A DNA stretch of 64,000 nt. Source: Gamarada debralockiae. Lineage: Eukaryota > Ascomycota > Leotiomycetes > Helotiales > Hyphodiscaceae. The notes under the pieces are model-generated. The model did no database searches. It saw only the letters and a list, made by a program, of their open reading frames with translations, and had not been told where the DNA came from. The translations under genes and the position numbers were made by a program. Of the stretch, positions 24,500-34,646 are shown one piece after another. The number at the start of each line of letters is the position of its first letter. Position 1 is the stretch's first letter. The DNA lies in contig NXFV01000913.1 in assembly GCA_002803225.1 (NCBI GenBank), positions 1-64,000 of the forward strand, given 5' to 3'.

Positions 24500-24675
24500 T
24501 ACAGTAGAGCCTCGCTATAAGAATACGATCGGGACCCGAAAATAATAAGAATATAGTCAGGTATTCTTATATTAAGATCTCATGATTTAGAAAATCAAGA
24601 AACGGGCCCCAAGGATCGATTCTTATTAATTAGGTATTCTTATGTAGAGGATTCTTATAGCGAGGTTCTACTGTA
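24500..24675. mobile_element. 176-bp pogo/Fot1-like MITE
   Basis: The arms begin TACAGTAGAGCCTCGCTATA on the left and the inverse of TACAGTAGAACCTCGCTATA on the right, with one mismatch in 26 bases. TA target dinucleotides are at both ends. CAGT-starting arms reading CCTCGCTATAAG are typical of pogo/Fot1-type fungal elements. The interior contains internal ATTCTTAT repeats and no gene. Confidence 0.75.
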
Positions 24676-24754
24676 TCCGAACTCATCGCTTGTTTTCGCC
24701 TCTAGTGCTTACTTTCGGCCTTGATATCAGCCACGCCAATTTGAACCCATATAA

Positions 24755-24942
24755 GGCACAGCTTACCGTATACTTGAAAAAACCCCCAAAAAGCTGGATT
24801 TATACAGCCTTATTACTCTAGAACCACTTAGTCAATTTTAACTCTGAAAACAAACTATTGTTTATAATCATAAAGAATGTCTAAATAGAGCTCTTTTTTA
24901 TTTTTAAAAATTTTTCGCTTGCGCAGGTGTACGGTAAGTGCC
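24755..24942. mobile_element. Possible 188-bp TIR element
   Basis: GGCACAGCTTACCGTATACTTG on the left resembles the inverse of the right end (GGCACTTACCGTACACCTG), apart from a three-base gap and two mismatches. The interior is AT-rich and non-coding. It would be another Tc1/pogo-type relic, but the ends are not sharp. Confidence 0.4.
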
Positions 24943-25434
24943 GCAAGCTCTTACAAATCACAACCACCGCAGAAAGTGTGTCTCGCCCATTAGATCGTTG
25001 CGTCGGAGTTGGTCAGAATTGCAAATGGTCGGACGACCAGTCGACTAACCACCACGTTGCGTATGCCACCCAAGGGTCCAGCATGGAAGTGGGATCAAAT
25101 TGATTGCGAGGTTACTCGTACTGGGAATATTTTTTCGACTGTGGCGCTCACTTCCTCATGGCCACCACCCACATTGGTGGCCGTCCACGAATAATAACTT
25201 GGGCCTCTGCATAACCTGCATGAACGTCCGGGTGGACGTCAAAAACCGTTTTTGCATTTTGTTCCTCCTATTCTGCACTTTGTTGATTTGATGATCTGCG
25301 GGTTACCCCCCTCTTGAAATGAGAATGTATGATGCCAACGTCAGCGGGCGGTGGACTTGTTTCCTTCGATTGCCTTGTCTTTCTGCACATTCAAAATGGG
25401 TCGCCTTTATTTCCTCTCGTGGCACATTTCCTTC

Positions 25435-25440
25435 TATAAG
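25435..25440 (+). promoter_or_regulatory. Probable TATA box of F2
   Basis: TATAAG lies 214 bp upstream of the ATG, in a block aligned with the F1 upstream region (shared landmarks CAACGTCAG and CACATTCAAA). Confidence 0.5.
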
Positions 25441-25648
25441 GATCCGGGCCCGTCCTGAATTGCCTCGAACGCTGGCCTTGATCTTATTAAAGAAGTTTCT
25501 CATACTTTTCCTCTGTTAATAGCTCACAGCAAATCAAGACTTCATTGGACTTCTCAACTCTCATCTTATGCTCCCGATTATTCTCCCGCGTCATCGGAGT
25601 TGTCATCTTCTTCTAGTAATTCGTGTTCAAGCTTTTAGGCCTTGAAGA

Positions 25649-26565
25649 ATGAACTCCACGCATAGAGAAAGAAGGATGCGCAGAGCGCCGCTGCAGTATG
25701 TTCCACGACTACGACGACGAAGCTCATTCTTCCATTCGAATGTCCTGTTTTCTAACTCATTCTTTGCAGAGTCCGGCGCAGCCGGTACAGGCATGCCGAG
25801 CCCCAGCACCACCTCGCAGGAGCGCACTCCGAGCGTTCTGCTACGTTGACAGCCGTCAGCTGCGTGAGAGAATTGCCATACATAGGCCTCACTCCTCATG
25901 TCCTTGAACAGCACGACCTCCACCAAGATGCCTCATATCGCGATACCAATATCGAATATATCCAGGTCGATCAAGCCAGGCGTATCGAAAATGGCTTCAA
26001 TTCCCTCGAGGTACATCTCGACCCTACCCTTCATACCAAACTCTGTCAAGAGCCTATCGGCATGACGCTAACGGAGCGTTTCCAAGCTTCGTCCTCCTAT
26101 CACCAATGGCTGAGTGCATGTCAAGGCCAGGCGCCATTGAATGGCACTCAAACCAGCACACTCTCCTATCAGCTCGACCCATACCAGATCCAAGACCTGC
26201 CACTCCAGAATATTCCCACCACGGCCTACCCTCAACAGCTTAATCCATATGAAGCCCACGCACAACAACTGAGCGGGACTGCCGTGGCACAGAATTCTTC
26301 GCAGCAGTATATCTATAGCTCATTGTCCATCGACGCTAATCCCGACGGCGAAGCCACGACGTATTCACAATACAACTCCGCAGATGCCGTGATCTTTGTG
26401 CCAGAGCGACGATACTATGCTTCGAGCTCGCTGTCCACCACGGTGTCGCAGATTGTAGCAACGACCTTGGTAGTATTGGTGTGCAATTCGATCCATATCC
26501 TTATTGGGACTGCACAGCCTCGCCTTACATTAATAGTAATGCTTCTATTGAAAGTGATCCTTTAG
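25649..26565 (+). CDS. Family F copy 2, altered C-terminus
   Basis: Exon 1 is 25649-25695 (47 bp, MNSTHRERRMRRAPLQ), intron 25696-25769 (GTATGT to TTTGCAG), exon 2 25770-26565; the open frame encodes 280 aa. The conserved core is present: LEQHDLHQDASYRDTNIEYI, VDQARRIENGFNSLEVHL, MTLTERFQA and NSADAVIFVPERRYY. After about position 26425 the family-like sequence (SIGVQFDPYPYWD) lies in the other frame, while the used frame gives an unrelated hydrophobic tail (IVATTLVVLVCNSIHILIG). This looks like a one-base indel that replaced the native C-terminus. The product may be non-functional or may carry an accidental membrane-like tail. Confidence 0.55.
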
Positions 26566-26810
26566 AGAAAGTTTTAACGCAGTGTCACGTGAATACCCTA
26601 CTTGGGAAGGGTTGAGGGCGAACTGGGAAAGAACGATAGAGCCAGGGAGTGGTGGTGCCAAGACAAATTCGGAATATTTGATAAACTTTCCAAATAAAAA
26701 GTTCCACGTGCTCACTCACAACCAAGAAAACTTCCTACTATATATCCCACGAGACTTATCATTCATCCACTCATCTCAAATTAATCCCCTCCCCAAGACA
26801 AATTGACAGA

Positions 26811-26870
26811 CAAATCCCCCAACCTTATTCTCCAACTTCTTCAAATAGAACCCAGTAATAAGATTAAGAA
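26811..26870 (-). pseudogene. Duplicated 3' end of the conserved gene at 32367
   Basis: TTCTCCAACTTCTTCAAA here (26831-26848), with flanking CCCAA and CCCAGTAA words, aligns with 32370-32420, which is the antisense of the last codons (GLLKKLEKKIG) of the intact gene. About 50 bp are recognisable, with substitutions and a three-base insertion. The rest of that gene is not present here. Confidence 0.65.
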
Positions 26871-27499
26871 GTGCCAGATAAGGAGACTGGTAGAGCCGAC
26901 GAAAGTTGCGCAAGATCAGCCGTTGAAGGCAAACCATCGCCAATTAAAAGATTTTCAGGGTCAAAAAGGCCTTGTTGCCACGGCTTTGTCGTTGCAAGAA
27001 ATCGATTTCTTGGTATGTTTGTGATTTGTGAATCGAACAACGGCCTTCATATAGTTTTATCCAATTGCCTTCCCTGATGCTACCTAACCTCCACGTTTTG
27101 AGATGGCACCATGCAAATGTCAGAGGGGCGTTTGGGTGGCGGATCACCCGATGACCCCGCTATCGCTGTAATCGGCCAGCGACATCACCCCAACGAAATC
27201 GCCGGCGACCCTTCGCACAATACTATCAACACGACCCTACGCCATACGACCCTAAGACTTAGGATAGTTTATAGTCATATAGAGACGGCTTGCGCATTCG
27301 AGTTTCAAGCGATTTGGCCTAGGATTGCGTGCGTAGCGTAGCCCTAAAGTTTTGCTGGCGCTAGTGCGCTAAAGAGCCCTAAAAATATAGTGAGGCGAGC
27401 CTGTACGACAGCGTATATACAGTGTATATACAGCGTGTACAGCGTGTACAGTATGCGCTATTTTTACTATACTCTTGAGCTGTACTAGTCACAATATAG
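26871..27499. other. Stretch between unit F2 and the Crypton relic
   Basis: No supported gene. Around 27410-27460 there are short repeats of a GTATATACAG / CGTGTACAG type. The transition to TA-rich mutated DNA occurs near 27340. Confidence 0.4.
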
Positions 27500-30300
27500 T
27501 AAATAGATATTACATAAAGCTAAATTATTTATTTCTATACTAATTTCTATACTAATCCTACTGCGCTTGCGCCTTCTTCCGCGCCTCCTTAATCCCCTTA
27601 ATAACCTTATATCGAATTAAACGATATTATGAGGTAAATTCATGTATTAATCGATATTTAAAGAGTAAAGACTCTAGCTATTAAAGCTTATATGAACTAT
27701 TTAAATAATAGGCAGTCGTAGGCAGCTATAGGCTCCAAAACTATATACTAGGTAGAAATCACAGATAAGTCTACTATATAACTTATTATATAATACATTA
27801 GTCATATATTAACGTATAGTAATAACTAGAGCTAGTCTTATCTAATACTTTATTAAGGGAGGCCTTTGTATACACGCGCTCTTGCTCTATAGCCTCTATA
27901 ACTACTTTAATCGCCTCCTAATCACTATTCTTCTTAACCTTAGCTATAATCTTATTAATAATAACTTTTTGTATCGAGTAGTACTAACGCTTTAATAGAG
28001 CGCGCTAGTAGCTACTATATATACTATCGAGCGCTATAACTGAGGGCAAGCCGCTAAGGCCAACTATTTACTTCTTCTATAGGCCCGGGATTATAATAAC
28101 GTCACATAAGAGCTTATATAAGGGCATAATAGCTATGGCCGTAGTAGTAGTAGTGGCTAGAGTAGCTCGAGCTAATAAGACAAGGCCGCTAAGATCGACT
28201 ATAGCTAGTAGGGAAGGGGAAGGAGGGGTCTACTAGCATAGCTAGCGCGCTTGGCCCGTAGCTGGGTTATAGCCCTAGAGGAGTATCCGACTCTTGCTAG
28301 GTATAAATATTAGGCTAAACGAGCCTATAAGAAAGTCGTCTAGCTTCCTAGAGAGCTTATCTAAGGAGCTCTATATCTAGGCTAGGCTAATCACGTGAGT
28401 AGCCTGTCTAGTTTGTATTACGCTCGTTATACTCCGTAGCCGCTCGTTAACGGACGGGATTACCTTCTCAATTGCCATAAGATAAGGGTCTTTATAGCGG
28501 ACTATATCTACGGCAGCTAGGACCGCAGCTGCAAAGCTAGCGTAGTTTAGACTAGTGAAGAGCGCGTCACAGAAGATAGAGTAGTACGGGTAGTCACACT
28601 ATAGGAAGACCGAGTCTTATAAGAAGATATTACGTAGCTTATCTAAGAGCTTAAGGAAGTTACCCGCTATTAGATTTAGCTCTATAACCTTTATTACACT
28701 AGATAGGCCTAAGTAAGTCTAGTGCTAGCTGTCTAGCTAAGGCTAGACCCGCTGGCGTAGCGCTGCCGGCGGCTTGATTATCTTGCGTGGTATAAAGTAG
28801 TTCGAGGTATAGTTAAGCTCGAAGTTAGCTATACCCCGTATAAACTAATATAGTAGATCTATTAAGTAATAGCTAGTTATTTAATTACTATTTTAGTAAC
28901 CTCCCTACTGGATCTGAGGCTTAGGGACATTATTATCTTCTACGATCTACGCGCTATATAAGTATAATATATATATAACCTTAGACCCCTAGATTTTACT
29001 GTGGAAGTATAGCTGCCTTATCCAAGAGCGCGCTATAGAGTTAAAGAGCTTTATATTACAATAAGCATTATTACGCTTTAGTAGCTTAATCCTATACTAG
29101 TCTTGGCTTGTACAGAAGTAAGGGAAGGGCTCCTCTAATAGGTACTAGCGCCAAAATAAGTAGGTCGCTAGAGTACCTATAATATAGGACCAGTAGTCAC
29201 AGTAGTATAGAGCTGCCCTATATTTAAGCCTGCTATACTAGTTTGTCTTCCCCTAGTCTATAATAGTCACGAGGCACTAGCTATTACTACGCGGCCCTTC
29301 CTTTGGCAGTAGTATTAGAAAGAGGTCCGCGAGCTCGATTAGTAGCTAGTTACTCGACTATAAGAGTATAGAATTACTAAGGAGGAAGTCGAGCTGTGTA
29401 CATAGCGATTACTTGACTACACCCTTACTTAAGCCTTTACTCTAGACCTAGTAGTTTAGGTCTAGAATCTATAAGGCAATATAGCTATCGCAGAACGTTA
29501 AGATACCGCGGTCTATAAACTCGTCGCGGCGGCGAGCGTACTTACTATATAAGATCGAGGTCTTAAGCGCCTTTATAGCTATCCGCGTTAGCTATAGCGC
29601 GTTATAAAGGCTACAGGAGATCTAGTAAGACTAGAGCTCCTTAATAGCTAAGACGTAGCCTTATATAGTATTATATATTAGGACGAGCTCTAAGTAGTCC
29701 TTATTATCCTCGCCTTCGATAATTAGGTAAGTATTAGCCTTGATAGCTATAGCTACTTTTACTACTCTCTTCTAGCGCTTATAAAGCTATTCCTTTACTA
29801 TCACTATTACCTTCCTTTTCCTTTCCTTCTTCTTATCTAGCCGACGGCCCTTGCGCGGAGCGTACGACACGACCTCCTCCTTAATAAAAAGCAATAGCTT
29901 ACTCTTATTAATTTAGTCTCTTAGGAGATACTTACTACTAGAAGAGAAGCTTTGCGTAGCGCACTAGGTCCTTTACTCCTTTTACTTCGAGACGTAGTTC
30001 CTGGCTGTATTAGGCGGCCAGTGTATATAGTAATACTTTAGCGTCTTATTACGTATTACTTAGATCTTAGCCTTAAGCTCTTAAGTTAGCTCCTAGGTTA
30101 AGGGAGGAGCTACTAGCGTAACTATAGGAGTAGTTAAGAGAGCCGCTAAAGGTATTAAGAGGTCTTTAGCTGTACGGGCGCCGTGGAGTAGCGTATTAGC
30201 TAGGATCGCTGCTATAATTATGATCTTGATTACTTTAATATAATATATATAGAGGTAGTATTAGCATAGGTTATCCCTAGGGACTTGACTTAAGAGCTTT
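27500..30300 (-). mobile_element. RIP-like mutated Crypton (tyrosine recombinase / GCR1_C) element
   Basis: The minus strand, read through many stops, gives landmarks of fungal Crypton-type tyrosine recombinases. They are LADLFLILLPKEGP (near 29320), KYRAALYYCDY, EEPFPYFCTSQD, YRIKLLKRNNAY, SWIRQLYFHSKIQGSKV, and FIRGIANFELNY with NYFIPRKIIKPPAAL. The C-terminal GCR1_C-like part is KLLDKLRNIFL then DSVFL and ALFTSLNYASFAAAV. Catalytic-type positions are partly lost: the expected RRAGRW motif reads QGGY-like. TA and TAG density is extreme, as expected from CpA-to-TpA mutation. Ends are approximate; the N-terminal region lies towards 30.1 kb and the C-terminus towards 27.6 kb. Confidence 0.75.
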
Positions 30301-30363
30301 GTAGGTATATAAACTAGGTTAGGGGAGAAGGGCTTTATTAGTAGGCCTTAGGGGGGAGCGACC

Positions 30364-30418
30364 GCGGCGCGTTAGCGGCGCGTTAGTAGCGCGCTAGCGA
30401 CGCGCTAGTGACGCGCTA
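30364..30418. repeat. 11-bp GC-rich tandem repeat, five units
   Basis: Units are GCGGCGCGTTA twice, GTAGCGCGCTA, GCGACGCGCTA and GTGACGCGCTA, followed by a partial GCGCTG. It sits at the right edge of the TA-rich Crypton block and is notable for its GC content; it may be the element's terminal region. Confidence 0.7.
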
Positions 30419-30449
30419 GCGCTGCCCTCCTGATATCACGTCTAGTGCT

Positions 30450-31019
30450 ATTATCGAACTATAATCTCTGCGAAATAAGCCCCTAGGCTTGGCGGTCACA
30501 GGGCTCGTGCGTCTAGGTGGGAAATTGGATGATTTCGTAGGGGCGGATAACGCTAAGCGAGGTCATCGATGATGCGCCGACCTCTGACACCATTGATTGC
30601 TGAGGTGCTGACGGATGACCTCGGCCAACTCGAGCCTAGCCTTATATCCGCCAAAGTGGCAATTGCTCACAAAGCTAGAAACGGGACAAGACGGTTGAAC
30701 TTCGGATGACGGGGTGTTCCTGCCTGGAGGTTGGCCTTGTGGAATGCTCGGTATGGTGAAGGAACGGGGCCATGCTCGCCATATGGTTCGTTGGAGCTTT
30801 GCATAAGCGTCCCTTTGATCTGCAGCTTTGGCGCATATTCGGATAAGCGAACGGACTCGTGGACCTCCAAGCGCTCATTGGGCCTAAAATGCAACGATTT
30901 CCTCCGACATTGTAAAACTGGGTAACACGAAATTTGATCTGTGCAGTTTGGATTTCACTTTCGTCTTCGAATTTTCATTCACCATATTAAAGCTTTAGTG
31001 GACAATATGCAGAAAGACC
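30450..31019. other. Intergenic stretch right of the Crypton block
   Basis: Base composition returns to normal. No supported gene, repeat or RNA was seen; short minus-strand frames near 30670-30890 have no domain. Confidence 0.4.
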
Positions 31020-31100
31020 TCGGGTAATGATGTCCTACTCCCAGGTTGTCGTGCGCTTTCAAAGTGGTTCGCATTTTGCTTGCTGCGACCCAAAATTGTG

Positions 31101-31106
31101 TATAAG
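31101..31106 (+). promoter_or_regulatory. Probable TATA box of F3
   Basis: TATAAG lies 200 bp before the ATG, in the same relative position as in the two sister copies. A second TATAAA at about 31144 is an alternative. Confidence 0.5.
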
Positions 31107-31300
31107 AGCCCTCCATCTGGCATTGATTCAACCCCTCCCTTCCTATAAAGCAAACCCATTTCATTCTCTATAATTTCTCAAGCTTTACTAGTCTTTCCAG
31201 TTACCCTTGAGAAACTTTCCTCCCAAGTCTCAACAATAAGCCCAGCTTAGTCAAGTCACTCTGCCTTCTTTCAATCGCCTACCTTATTCCATAGTGAATT

Positions 31301-32084
31301 ATGGAAGAACCCTCGACAAAGCTCCGAAGCAACGACGATGGACAATCGTATGCTACCAGAGCCTCCCCATGTCATACGTTAACCTCACTAATACCTTGTC
31401 CTCAGGTCCTCCTGTTCTCTTTCACGACACCAACTCGCGCATCCCGAGTCAGGTCCCGACACTTCTCCTCGCTCTCCATCGCACCGTCTGCCGTACTCTT
31501 CTCATCGATACAGGCGTGCACCACCACACACTACTCTCACTGCTGAAATCATGCACGAGCATGCAGCCGAGAAAATATACCTTCATAATGATTGCCAACG
31601 CATCACAACTCTCAAAGCGGGCTTCGACGCTCTTGATGTCGATCTACCCTCTCATATCCAGACGAAGTTCTTTCAAGAACATGTCGTCGCGGCTCCCATG
31701 GAGCGCTTCCAAGCCTCTGCTATCCAGCCCTTCTCACAATACACCTCCGCATATGCACAACCGCTCAATCCATACCAAGTCCCATCGCAGCCCTGGAACG
31801 GGACCACTGCCACGCACACATCTTCTCCGGGGCACAAGTATGACTTGTCCTCTATTGTCGTCAATTCCGGTGGTGAATACATTATGTATGACCATCACAA
31901 CTCTGCAAATACCGTGGTCTTCGTGCCGGAGCAGCAATACAATGGGTCTGGCTCGGCGTCGGCACATGGTATCGCGGGTTGGGGAAACGACCTCACAGGC
32001 GTTGGCGCACAATTCGAACCATACCCGTATTCGGCCTACGCAACCCCGCCCTGCATCAATGGTGATGCTTCCGTCGACGAGTGA
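31301..32084 (+). CDS. Family F copy 3, unrecognised two-exon protein
   Basis: Exon 1 is 31301-31347 (47 bp, MEEPSTKLRSNDDGQS), intron 31348-31405 (GTATGC to CCTCAG), exon 2 31406-32084; the frame closes to 241 aa. The start and splice site match the sister genes. The N-terminal third is Ser/Arg/Pro-rich and probably disordered. The core contains LHNDCQRITTLKAGFDALDV, then QTKFFQEHV and MERFQA. A Pro/Gln/Tyr-rich middle (YAQPLNPYQVPSQPW) and the conserved C-terminal block NTVVFVPEQQYN ... VGAQFEPYPY follow. No signal peptide, transmembrane segment or known catalytic motif is visible. Function unknown. Its 3' end is convergent with the conserved gene at 32367, about 280 bp away. Confidence 0.72.
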
Positions 32085-32366
32085 TTCTTCAGTGGATGTT
32101 TTGTGTCACATGAGTGTCCCACTTGGGAAAAGAGGCTGATGTCGAACTGGGAAAGAGCGATGGAGTCAGGGAGTCTCGAGGTGGGACAGAATATGGAAAG
32201 AGATTATAATTGGGGATATTTTAATAAACTTTCAAAATATAAGAGCCACATTTGCTTGCTCAACAACCAAGAAAACTTTCCTGCGTGCTATGCATCCAAC
32301 GAGACTCATTATTCATCAACTTACCTTCAAACCCCTCCATCATCTCTCCCAAAATTAGTACACATA

Positions 32367-33902
32367 TCACCCAATCTTCTTCTCCAACTTCTTCAAAAGC
32401 CCAGTAACACGATTCTCCACCGCCCCAGCCCCCGCCTCCAACTTCCCCCTCGGCGGCTTCAAAGGCTTATTATGCTTCATCTTCGCCTCATTCTCCGTCG
32501 GTCTATAAACCTGCTGATGAATGGAATAATCATTCATGAGGGGCTTCATGCCGCTCAGCGCAGTATTGTTCTGCGCATAATCAAACTGCGCGAATCCCCC
32601 AGGAGGTGCGGCCGGTGAGTAGATTCCCGGGGATTGGAAGCCCGGTGAACCGATGCCAGGGGTTGTCATACCCGGTGACATGCCGGGTGAGCCGGGGTAG
32701 TTCGCGTATTGTGTTACGGGGATGTTGGATTGGGATTGGGTGGTGTAGGCTGGTGGGCCGGGTGGTGGGTTTGCGGGGATGGAGGCGTAGGTACTTGAGT
32801 TGCTTGTTGATACTGTAGGTAGTGGTGCGAAGGAGTGCTGGAAGTGTCCCGCGTAGGGCGATTGCACGGTTGTTGAAGGAGGTGGTTGAGATTCTGGGGG
32901 AGCGGCTGCGGCGGCAGGGCCGGGGAAGTAGCTTTGTTGTTGGGAAGGCTGTTGGGGCGGTCCAGAGAATCCAGAGAATCCTCCTGGTTGCTGAAACGGT
33001 ACTCCGTATGTTTGCCCATGGTCTGACGTTGCGGCTGCTACGAGTGGATTCGGAGCTCCGTCGTCGGGCGGAGGAGTCTTCTCTCGATGTTGAATTGTTT
33101 CTGGTGCCGCTGGGGCTGCGGGATTATATGCTAACGGAGCAAAATTGGACGCCTCTTGACTTTGCGGCGTTGCTGAAATTGGTGGGCCAGGTAAAACGGT
33201 GGTAGTAGTACGTGAGTCTCGCGTTCGCCCTTGCTGGTATGAAGGATCTGTAATAGCCACGTTCTCCAATTTCTGTACGACTGGGCTCATATCATCGACA
33301 TGAGCAGCGGGCGCAACCGGCTCATCCTGAATGGCAATCTGGTGCTGAGGCAGCACCCTCCTAACTGTGTTTACGAAGTGAAGCGCATCCTCCTTCGTCC
33401 AAAAGTATATGTCAACCGTATGTAACCTGTACATGTATTTGTTCTCGTTTCGCGGATCGAACGTAGGGAGATGCCAGTCTTGAGAATCGGCCGGTGTCCC
33501 GCTATTTCGCTGGCTGCTCTGGGCATCGACAGTCAGGGTGACGAGCGTTGAGTGATTGTAGGAGTATTGAACGTGGACTCCATCCAGATCTGTTGCGCAT
33601 GTGTCAGCATACTACCATTCAAAGATTTCCGAGATAAACTGACATCCGTTGAAAGCATCCTGATCTGGAGTACCCGCATAGTTTGCAATCTCTATGCGCG
33701 CCCTCCTCTGCCCTGCGTTTTCGAAGAGGTAAACATAGGAGCCTTTGTCGAATCGATGATGAGGTGGTTTAGCTGTCGGTGGGCCGTAGTAATAATGTAT
33801 ATCTGCGAACCTGCTTCCCATTAGCATCGTCTTGTGAGCTCCGGTTAATCTGGCGCAAGCTCACAGGGTCGCAGCAATGTCTTCGCCATGTCTTGCTGCC
33901 AT
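32367..33902 (-). CDS. Conserved ascomycete proline-rich protein (often annotated RNA-recognition-motif-containing)
   Basis: Exon 1 33902-33865 (MAARHGEDIAATL), intron 33864-33811, exon 2 33810-33644, intron 33643-33590, exon 3 33589-32367; the frame closes to 475 aa. The first 150 residues form a conserved globular domain with FADIHYYYGPPTAKPPHHRF, KGSYVYLFENAGQRRARIEI, an H-S-T-L-V-T-L-T-V strand and YMYRLHTVDIYFWTKEDA. I recall homologues annotated as RNA recognition motif proteins, but I see no classic RNP motifs. The rest is disordered, rich in Pro, Gln, Ser and Gly (PGMSPGMTTPGIGSPGF repeats), ending in a basic KHNKPLKPPRGKLEAG and a short coiled coil LLKKLEKKIG. The role is unknown, probably intracellular. 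It appears intact. Confidence 0.82.
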
Positions 33903-34646
33903 GTCGCTCCCCGCAAGATTGGCTGTGTATTAGAGGAAGAACCTGCTTCTCTGCGCAATTATGGAGATATAAATCGATTCAGGTGAAGAGACAATCAGAG
34001 ATCGAAATATAGAAAGAAACCTACCATGGCGGGATGTACTTTACCTGATTATCTTGAAGTCGGCGGCAAGCTGCATGCAAGGACGGGCCAATAGACGTCT
34101 ATAAATAACTCCTGCCTGCAAGCGCGCTAAATTGTGAAATCGTGCATAATATTATGCCGGCTTTTATGCGGAGGTCGAACCTCGGCTTTCATCGTCGTAT
34201 CCATAACAGAGGAAGTACTTCGTCCTTACGCTGGCATCTCCTTAGTTGCCATTTATTCTTATTCTGCTACCTTCCATTTGTTATGTTTCACTCTTACCAT
34301 TGACTCCCAAGTGGCGGTTCTGAAAACCGCGAACGGAGATAGCTCTAGAAAGTGGCCATGACAAAGATGTCCAGTCCCACGCTCCGGTGCGTTGGTCTGC
34401 TTTATTGTATCATTTGAAGCTTCAAATATGTCAAAGTTCTAAGTCGCGGAATGGCATGCATCATCTTTCTCGATTTCGCGATCCCCCTAAAATGTGTTGC
34501 TGTTAGCGACACGTTCGTGCCGTAATGACTTCCATTCAAATAATTGCGTTGGACACTTGAGCTTATACGTTTGAGCCAAAAGACAGATCAACATGTAATT
34601 TCATATCTCTGAATGCCGCTTCCTTCCCGACCCACCACCCTCTCAA
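33903..34646. other. Intergenic stretch
   Basis: Upstream region of the conserved gene on the left and 3' flank of the small secreted-protein gene on the right. No further gene or repeat was seen. Confidence 0.45.

Larger units (their letters stand above)
25316..26870 (+). repeat. Duplicated unit F2 (promoter, gene, 3' flank and neighbour tail)
   Basis: Collinear with units F1 and F3. Of the two derived-looking units, this one extends further right: its last about 50 bp (26815-26865) match the 3' coding end of the conserved gene that follows F3 at 32367. That marks F3 as the probable source of this copy. Confidence 0.75.
31020..32400 (+). repeat. Duplicated unit F3, probable source unit
   Basis: Contains the F3 promoter, gene and 3' flank, which are collinear with units F1 and F2. 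It runs directly into the 3' end of the intact gene at 32367, the arrangement partly copied in F2. Confidence 0.7.

Noticed and set aside
31294..32139. 281-codon plus-strand frame overlapping F3
   Set aside because: Longer than the F3 reading but in a different frame, Ser/Pro-rich, and not shared with F1 or F2, whereas the spliced F3 model matches both sisters.
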